Positions 57,030-64,000 of a DNA stretch of 64,000 nucleotides are shown here, piece by piece; the stretch's first letter is position 1; every line of letters starts with the position of its first letter. The notes under the pieces are model-generated. The model was not told where the DNA came from. It did not search any database and saw only the letters and a list, made by a program, of their open reading frames with translations. Source of the DNA: Saxidomus purpurata (Eukaryota; Mollusca; Bivalvia; Venerida; Veneridae); the NCBI GenBank assembly GCA_022818135.1, contig JAFMSR010000002.1, positions 23,273,677 through 23,337,676 on the forward strand, read 5' to 3'. A program made the position numbers and the translations under genes.

Positions 57030-58681
57030 AACAGTTTCAAAGTATCTTTTTATCATTATACATGTATAATACATACGTTACACTAAATACCTGTGTTGTG
57101 TACATTCGCTATCTTTTCCTATAAACAATTGCATATTTTGTAAAACTCACTTATTTTCTGCTATAACTCCACTGGGCTGCGCTTTACGTGATAGGACCGC
57201 AGTAAGACCGTAATGTGGGTAGCATTTTAAACATGTCCGACGCAACCGATATTTATAGAAATTTTTTAACGAAATTTATATTTCTCTTTTTTTTATTATA
57301 ACATTAAATGATAGAATAAATTGTATTTTTTAACAAAATTACTTACATGAATTAAATAAATTATATAAAACATAACAAATTTTGTTATTTTCATTGAATG
57401 TATTCAGTTGTAAGTTGACTCTTTGAAAAATCTATTCAGTGTGATTTTCATCTTCTCATTTAAATTTTCCTATTTTATTGTATTTATTAAAGAGTTAAGC
57501 TTGCGGGCATGGTTTTAATTTACGTATCTGTTCTTGAAGTTTGTGTACATATCAAAGTTCATGCCGCATGGGTCATGAATGTAGAAAAAATACGTGTTCA
57601 AACTTATTTTTTTCACGAAACTATTCATAGCGTCCATGGCTAAACATTTTTTTTGCATCCAAAATACTCGCCCTGTACATATAATTTTATAATTTAGCAT
57701 GGAAATATTTGAAACTTCGTCTATAGTCACTTTGATATATACAATGTTTCTAGTAACTTCCAATTAGAATATATCTCTCAACCAAAATCTCGTTCATTCT
57801 CTCATCGCTGCACTCGGCGCTTGCCGAGTTTTTCTGAAAAATATACGGACTCGTGTGTCTATGTAAAAACTTCTTTATATTCAACAAAAAAGCAGTATCT
57901 TCAGATTTAGTACTTTTATTTTTTTTCAAATGATATGCAGCTGAAATGATTTGCGTCCATTCATCGATTTCAATTACATGGACATTGTTATAGACCTTGA
58001 ATCAAGCCAAGAAAAACACAATAGCCAAACTTGATGCATTAATATCAGAATTGTGGCGGTACGGCTAACATTATAAAGCAGAAACCATATGGTCTCGTAA
58101 AAAATGACTTTGATCGTGATCCCTAAATCGTGATTATATTCTAACCCAAGATATCTTACCACCAAGTTTCAAGGTAATAGATATTCACCGTAAATGTCTT
58201 TTATTTTCTATTTTATGGTATCATTGAAATTGATCGTCAAAAACAACCCATGAACCGCCACTATCCAAGTCAGCAGCCATTAAGTTTGACCACCATACCC
58301 GTCTATCCTGTCTAAGGATTCCATGAGTTTTAATGCCAGCCTATTTTTTCATCTGCTCAAGATCTCAGAATGCACATAAACCAATAAAAAGAATGGTAAA
58401 TTTGTTATTAACACACAATCAAATAACCGTCCTTGTACTGTGGCAGCCCCAAACATTACCAAATGCAGTCGCCCGCACACACATACAACATCAAGTAGTC
58501 GGAAGGAAGGTCACGTACAGTTTATATCGAACTTGAACCACTGATCTTACGCTATATATTAAGTGAACCACTGCCACTAATGTTTCAGTTGTATGAATGA
58601 TATAAAAAAAACACACAAACACTAAATGAAACGTACGATACAGGTTAATAACCACATCACTGCTTTTAAGTGCATCATACT
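57030..58681. other. 3' flank of the Toll-like receptor; no gene recognised
   Basis: Possible poly-A signals AATAAA lie at about 57316 and 57355. The rest is AT-rich with no coding or repeat signal I can support. Confidence 0.4.
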
Positions 58682-61600
58682 CACACTGTATCGGCAAAAC
58701 GCACTGGCTCCCACTTAACGATAATGCTCCAACTAACGTAACGAACCGGCTCCAATAAAACATGGCGGATTTCGTAAACAAAACGCACGTGAGTATAACA
58801 GATTAGTGTATTTTTTATAGTTATTCGCAAATTCTGATGAAATGAATACTCTTACGGAATGCCCACACCTGTCCTGCATGACCGTAGCTTGTCGGCTTTT
58901 TCAGACATCCGTGCGTGTGAAAGTAATGCAAGTTGAATGCAGAGGATTCAACGGTAAACAGTGCGAAAACAGACCAAAATACATGGATTTTGCACAAAAT
59001 GAGCGAAGTTAAGGTGTTTAGGATAAAACAAATGCACTGGCATGTTACTTTTAGTCAAATCTCGTAAGATTATACTCGTACATTACCGATCTGGTATTTC
59101 TATGGGGAAAAATCTACCTTTTCAACAATACAACGATTTAGACTCCAATTTCAGATACAACGAAACAGTTCCAACTCGTGTTTCACCAACCATTTTTATA
59201 GACATTTTAGAACAATTGCAATAATTAAACAGTTCCGATTCGTTTTTCTCAATGTGTTTGCTCGCCATTGATAGCAAATGATGACAAAATAAAAGCAGAA
59301 ATTTATATATAACGAATGTAAACGGAAAATAAAAGAATCTGAGAGGGCGTGTAGCGCTTTTGTCTTATAGTAGTAGTAAACCGAAAAATCATGGACTATA
59401 ACTGTACTGTATTGACACCTTTTCTTTATATATTATCAACTGTTAAAAGTTAAAAAAGGACAGTGAACGATGTTGATGATGGAAAATCCCGACAAAGTGC
59501 ATTAAAACATTGGCGCGAGTTCAGAAATCGGTGTTACGTTTTAAAAATAATGATAATATTGGTGACACTATGAACTTTGACCGTCCAAAAACCTATACTA
59601 TGTATTCTTATTCATTTAATGATATACCTCATATACTTTTGAACACTGATTCAAAATGCAAAATAGTCATCACACTACAGTATAAGTCAGAAATGGCTCC
59701 CCTTTAAATATATGGACACTTTAATAAACAAACACTTTATTTTACCTTTTGATAGGTACAAAATTGAAAAATGCAAGGGCTATGTACTGGCGAAATATTG
59801 ATAATTCGGGCCAAGGTGACAATAGAACATTTGTTCTGCAAAAGTTTGTTTGAAATTAGTAACAAATAAAACATATATGTTGCAGGAAGCTGAATCATAA
59901 AATATTGACAGACGAACGACGGACAGAACACGAGCAAAATATAATGGATATTGCTATCATGAACCTTTCGCTTAGGTGAGCTTCATTAGTAATTGCGATA
60001 AATATTGTGGAAATCCCATTAAGTGTTCTAGTCAAAGACTAAGTACCATAGATAATATTAAACTGGCTTCATTTCAAATAATCATCTTCATGCTACATGT
60101 ATATGCATGAAATCATTTAAAAGTAGTGGTTTTTCCCGAATAAGTGGATGTAAACGCTGAATAGAGTCCTATATCTTTTACAATTGTGTCAGTACCATGA
60201 ATGTAGATATACAGGCGACATAAATTGCAGACAGATATATCTACAAAAAGTTACCAACAATCATAGGAACCAAACATTTTCATTTCTTCTCTATGATTAA
60301 AGTGATATTACCGTTCAAAGTGACTTAAAACATTAATCAGTGAGTTATACTCCTAGAATAATAAACATTGCCATAGTTATAACTCGAAAATAAAGATCTG
60401 TGTAACAGTTTCATTGACATTGAATATAGAGGCAATCTGTAAATTTATAATCATTTTTGACTATCCTAGTAAATCCACTATTTCGGTTATGTATATCTTA
60501 ATTTGTATTTCGTCAATAACAGAAATAACTTAATAAAACTTATTTTTTATATGTTTTAAAAGTATGAACTTTTTTGGAGCATCATTCTTAACTATAAACT
60601 GATGTGGCTATTTGAAGGATAATATAACACGCAGTTTAGAGCCTCGTTACCGCCAAAATGTCCTGTATATCTTGTATTTCAAATATAGAGTGTGAAATTA
60701 CATGGATAGAAAATACATAAGGAAATACTATTAGCGAGACAGTCTATGTTAATTTTGTTTATAAATTTTACAAAACAAATTATCTCTGATAAAAGTATCA
60801 CTGTTGATAGAAGAAGCTTTGTTCTTACGAAATGTTAGGTTTGAACTTCCCGTTCAAACTACTGTTAAGAATAATAATGTTCATCCTCGTTTTCAACTTC
60901 TGAAAGTCTTAATTATTAGTTTCATCTTGTTTGTATGACCAGTAAATATTCACGTGCTAATATCATATGTAATAATATCATATGACCAAGACGATGCACA
61001 CTATGTATCGGTCCGAAATAAAAAAAGGTTCTGCTTTCTTAATGATTCCTGTCATTGTATAGCAAAGTAATTGGAATATTTTCATGTTCTGTGTTTCTTT
61101 TAAAATGAGGAGAGACAAGATGACATAATCACGTGAGTTTTTGCGGTAAGAGATTCTTTTATAACTGCAATTGTTCTAAAACGTCTGTGAAAATGGTTGG
61201 TGAAACACGAGTTGGAACTGTTTCGTTGTATCTGAAATTGGAGTCTAAATCGTTGTATTGTTGAAAAGGTAGATTTTTCCCCATAGAAGTACCAGATCGG
61301 TAATGTACGAGTATAATCTTACGAGATTTGACTAAAAGTAACATGCCAGTGCATTTGTTTTATCCTAAACACCTTAACTTCGCTCATTTTGTGCAAAATC
61401 CATGTATTTTGGTCTGTTTTCGCACTGTTTACCGTTGAATCCTCTGCATTCAACTTGCATTACTTTCACACGCACGGATGTCTGAAAAAGCCGACAAGCT
61501 ACGGTCATGCAGGACAGGTGTGGGCATTCCGTAAGAGTATTCATTTCATCAGAATTTGCGAATAACTATAAAAAATACACTAATCTGTTATACTCACGTG

Positions 61601-61704
61601 CGTTTTGTTTACGAAATCCGCCATGTTTTATTGGAGCCGGTTCGTTACGTTAGTTGGAGCATTATCGTTAAGTGGGAGCCAGTGCGTTTTGCCGATACAG
61701 TGTG
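58682..61704. mobile_element. Foldback element, complete copy with ~540-bp inverted ends (copy 3)
   Basis: The left arm 58682-59223 and right arm about 61166-61704 are near-identical inverted copies starting CACACTGTATCGGCAAAACG. The direct repeat ATACT flanks it (58677-58681, 61705-61709). The 1.9-kb centre has no transposase frame but shares blocks with copy 2. Mirror-image short frames at 59042-59224 and 61159-61344 simply reflect the arm symmetry. Confidence 0.85.
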
Positions 61705-62009
61705 ATACTGACGTAACGTAAGCAATGCTGACACTTGACAAGGATATGCACGTTCCGTTACGGGCTAATGACTTAGAACGCTATAATAATAATGTTGTAA
61801 TGCGTGGTTATTTTCTATGACAGAGTGTGACGTTTAATATATATGAAAAAACGTCCGTCGACTGTTTGCGTATGACCACTATATCAATGATATGCAGCCA
61901 TTGGATAGGCAAAAAGCCACAAGGATTTTATTGTTAACTTCATGTAGACGTAATTGTCTAATAACTTAACCATATATTGAGGAAAAAAATGTATTTCCTT
62001 AAAAAAAGG

Positions 62010-62017
62010 TATAAATA
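62010..62017 (+). promoter_or_regulatory. TATA box of the Pro-Val repeat protein gene
   Basis: TATAAATA lies 84 bases upstream of the ATG. Transcription would start near 62040, giving a 5' leader of about 60 bases. A sharp TATA promoter suits a strongly expressed secretory-tissue gene. The TSS is inferred. Confidence 0.5.
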
Positions 62018-62100
62018 TGAATCGAAAAGACTTGTTTTACCAGATAAACTTTTTGTTTTACTTCGGGATTTTATCCTAACACTGAGACTTTAGAGTAAAC

Positions 62101-64000
62101 ATGAACACAGTGGCTGTCGTCTGCTTGTTACTGGGATGCATGGTATTGGGACAAGCTAGTACGTAGTTTAATAATTATTTATATTTATCGTAGTTAATAA
62201 TAAATTATAACTGATTATATCACGTGATACTGAATCTTTTATAGGGATATTAAATTATTATGTCATAGATGTATCAACTACAATTTCATGTTAATGGTAA
62301 TTTCTTAGACTACCGACTTATTTAATAAGTACATAGTTATCTTCTCATAATACCCTTAAAATTCATTTCAAATACACTTTAAACATGTTTATACGTTTTT
62401 TGCAGGGTATATAAAGCCCAAATATCCAGCAGAACAAAGTAAGTTACATTTTTATACATTAATAGCAGATAAATATATTTTTCTCATTCACCTTATCGAT
62501 TGTTTACATAAAATGAGCTCAAGTTAATCAAATGTAAGAGAAAAAGCAAAATAATTATGAAAGAAATTGTTTATATTACAGCTCAAATTGGCAATCTTGC
62601 GTTAAGACAAATAAAGTTGCTTCAACACAATGAATGCTTTGAAAACACAGTAACTGCCATAACAAATAAATGAGTTGGTTCTCATATTAGCAGAGAGAAA
62701 TGAAATAATATTACGCTACTCATTGTATATATTTTATCAAATTTAACTTGGATAGTCAAAATAGATTTTCATAATATTCAATAGAGATATATTTCGTACA
62801 GATGAATGTATTTTAGCAATTACTTTCAGCAATAAGTAATTATTTTCATTTTATTTCTAAGAGTATAAACCAGTACTAGACGACATTTTTCAAATAATGA
62901 TTGTCACTTTGACGTAAATTACAATGGTCAGGCATTATCCGTAGAAAGTGGGAACAAAGCTTACATTCCGAGAAAGGAATGAATTATTGAACATTAATAA
63001 AGAGTGACAGCGCTGAATCGTACGTTATTTTGCTAGAGTTTCGGAGAGCTAGAAAATATACTCAACATGTTCGTTACGTAATAATCCTAAATGTATCTGT
63101 ACGTATTTTTAGATTATTGCTACGACTACCTGGGACGACCTGTATTATCTGGTCAGAATTACTATGATGGTTGTAACACGTGTACTTGTGGATCATTTGG
63201 AAGGGTATGTCTCATTACATTACTTGCTTGTAAAGTTTAAACAAATTTATAGGAAGGGTTCAAAGAGTTATATTTGTATAAAATATTTGAAATTATCACA
63301 ATCATAATATGTGTAGGCGTTTTAGTATTAATTACATGAAAATATATTTCACTTTTGTCCGGACACGATAGTGGCTCCAGATAGCGTCAAGAAAGGTATC
63401 ATAAGAGAATATACATTCCATTTGACTAGACAGTCTGTTATCTTCCATTCTTGATGAAATTTAAACCTATTATTTTATACGTGCAAAAACTGCAGATCAA
63501 CAACCTTCAAGCTGTGTCTGTTCCTGGTCCGTGTTCTTTGTCAGGAGTGCTCTTTTCACTTTTTATTTAGTCAATTGTTTTATTGAACAATTATAAATCT
63601 CCATGTGGGCCAAAAAACCATGTACTTTCCAAATTGAAAGATGAAAAGTATAAACATAGCCGGTTCTGAGTTAATTAACTTAACTGTCAGACCAAATAAA
63701 TTAAAATAGATTTTTAAAGTATATAACAAGCAATAGGAAGTAGTGGGACTTTTTTCTGTTTACATGTGTTACTGAATTTCTTCATCTTCATTTCTTAAAA
63801 GTGCATGTGTCATTGAAAAAATGGGATATGGTATCTTTAATATTTTATTATCTTACAGCCAACTGTGTGCACAAGGAGGTACTGCGGAGATGATATCATC
63901 CAGCCAGTTAAACCAGTGTATCCAGTAAGACCAGTTAAGCCAATATACCCAGTCAACCCAGTCAAAACAGTGTACCCAGTCAATCCAGTTAAACCAGTGT
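62101..64000 (+). CDS. Secreted protein: signal peptide, pacifastin/VWC-like module, Pro-Val repeat tail (3' end outside window)
   Basis: Four plus-strand exons: 62101-62158 (start; 19-residue signal peptide ending near GQA), 62406-62438 (11 codons, KPKYPAEQ), 63113-63204 and 63859 to the window end. Junction phases are 1, 1 and 0, all GT-AG. Exons 3 and 4 together give C-x17-C-N-T-C-T-C-x3-G-x4-C-T-x3-C. The second part matches the pacifastin inhibitor signature exactly, but the first spacing is longer than the usual 9-12, so a VWC-like module is the alternative. After it comes a low-complexity tail of PVKPVYPV-type repeats (Pro-Val-x periodicity) still running at position 64000. Signal peptide plus small Cys module plus Pro-rich repeats resembles shell-matrix, byssal or other secreted structural proteins of molluscs. 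The exact role is unknown. Confidence 0.75.
62439..63112 (+). other. Intron 2 of the Pro-Val repeat protein gene
   Basis: Bounded by donor AAA|GTAAGT and acceptor TTTTTAG. The AT-rich content holds no further exon that keeps the phase-1 frame. Confidence 0.6.

Noticed and set aside
59042..61344. Two near-identical short proteins in mirror orientation
   Set aside because: They lie in the two arms of one inverted-repeat element; identity reflects the arms, not a gene pair.

Overview
The window is animal nuclear DNA, almost certainly from a bivalve mollusc (inference). It is AT-rich and intron-rich with GT-AG splice sites, holds two 500-base runs of N, and is crowded with repeat families of a type common in bivalve genomes. 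No prokaryotic gene structure, CRISPR array or rRNA gene is present.

Four host genes are supported. (1) Minus strand, about 20.5 kb down past position 1: a type II single-pass membrane protein. It has a cytoplasmic N-terminus and membrane anchor (exon 20159-20543), a Ser/Thr-rich stalk exon present twice (11788-11928 and 9800-9940), and two thrombospondin type-1 exons (2088-2246 and 1015-1179). All junctions are phase 1, so the exons can be joined or skipped in frame. (2) Minus strand, 50.3 to 35.9 kb: part of a polycystin-1 family gene, eight exons ending in a GPS-like motif, the first membrane helix and the start of a PLAT domain. (3) Plus strand, 53586-57029: a one-exon Toll-like receptor with two leucine-rich-repeat/cysteine-cluster blocks, a membrane helix and two TIR domains; one in-frame TAG interrupts the first TIR. 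(4) Plus strand, 62101 to the window end: the 5' part of a secreted protein with a signal peptide, a pacifastin/VWC-like six-cysteine module and a Pro-Val repeat tail.

The rest is mostly mobile DNA. A long-terminal-inverted-repeat (foldback) family has three copies (14.7, 22.2 and 58.7 kb). A Mutator-like element with a 9-bp target duplication lies at 15.5 kb, and a pogo/Tigger-type MITE at 27.9 kb sits inside another repeat. A foldback element at 31.2 kb carries about 18 palindromic double E-box units. A 3.4-kb inverted-repeat element at 5.2 kb carries a 355-bp satellite. There are LINE fragments (10.2, 11.3, 13.0, 39.3 and 51.7 kb), several tRNA-derived SINEs (two with clear 11-12 bp target duplications), and many tandem arrays. 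Much of this lies in introns of genes 1 and 2.

The points most worth follow-up are the interrupted twin-TIR receptor, the double E-box foldback element, the indel-free 21-bp minisatellite at 13.9 kb, the duplicated stalk exon, and the Mutator-like element whose interior resembles its own flank.
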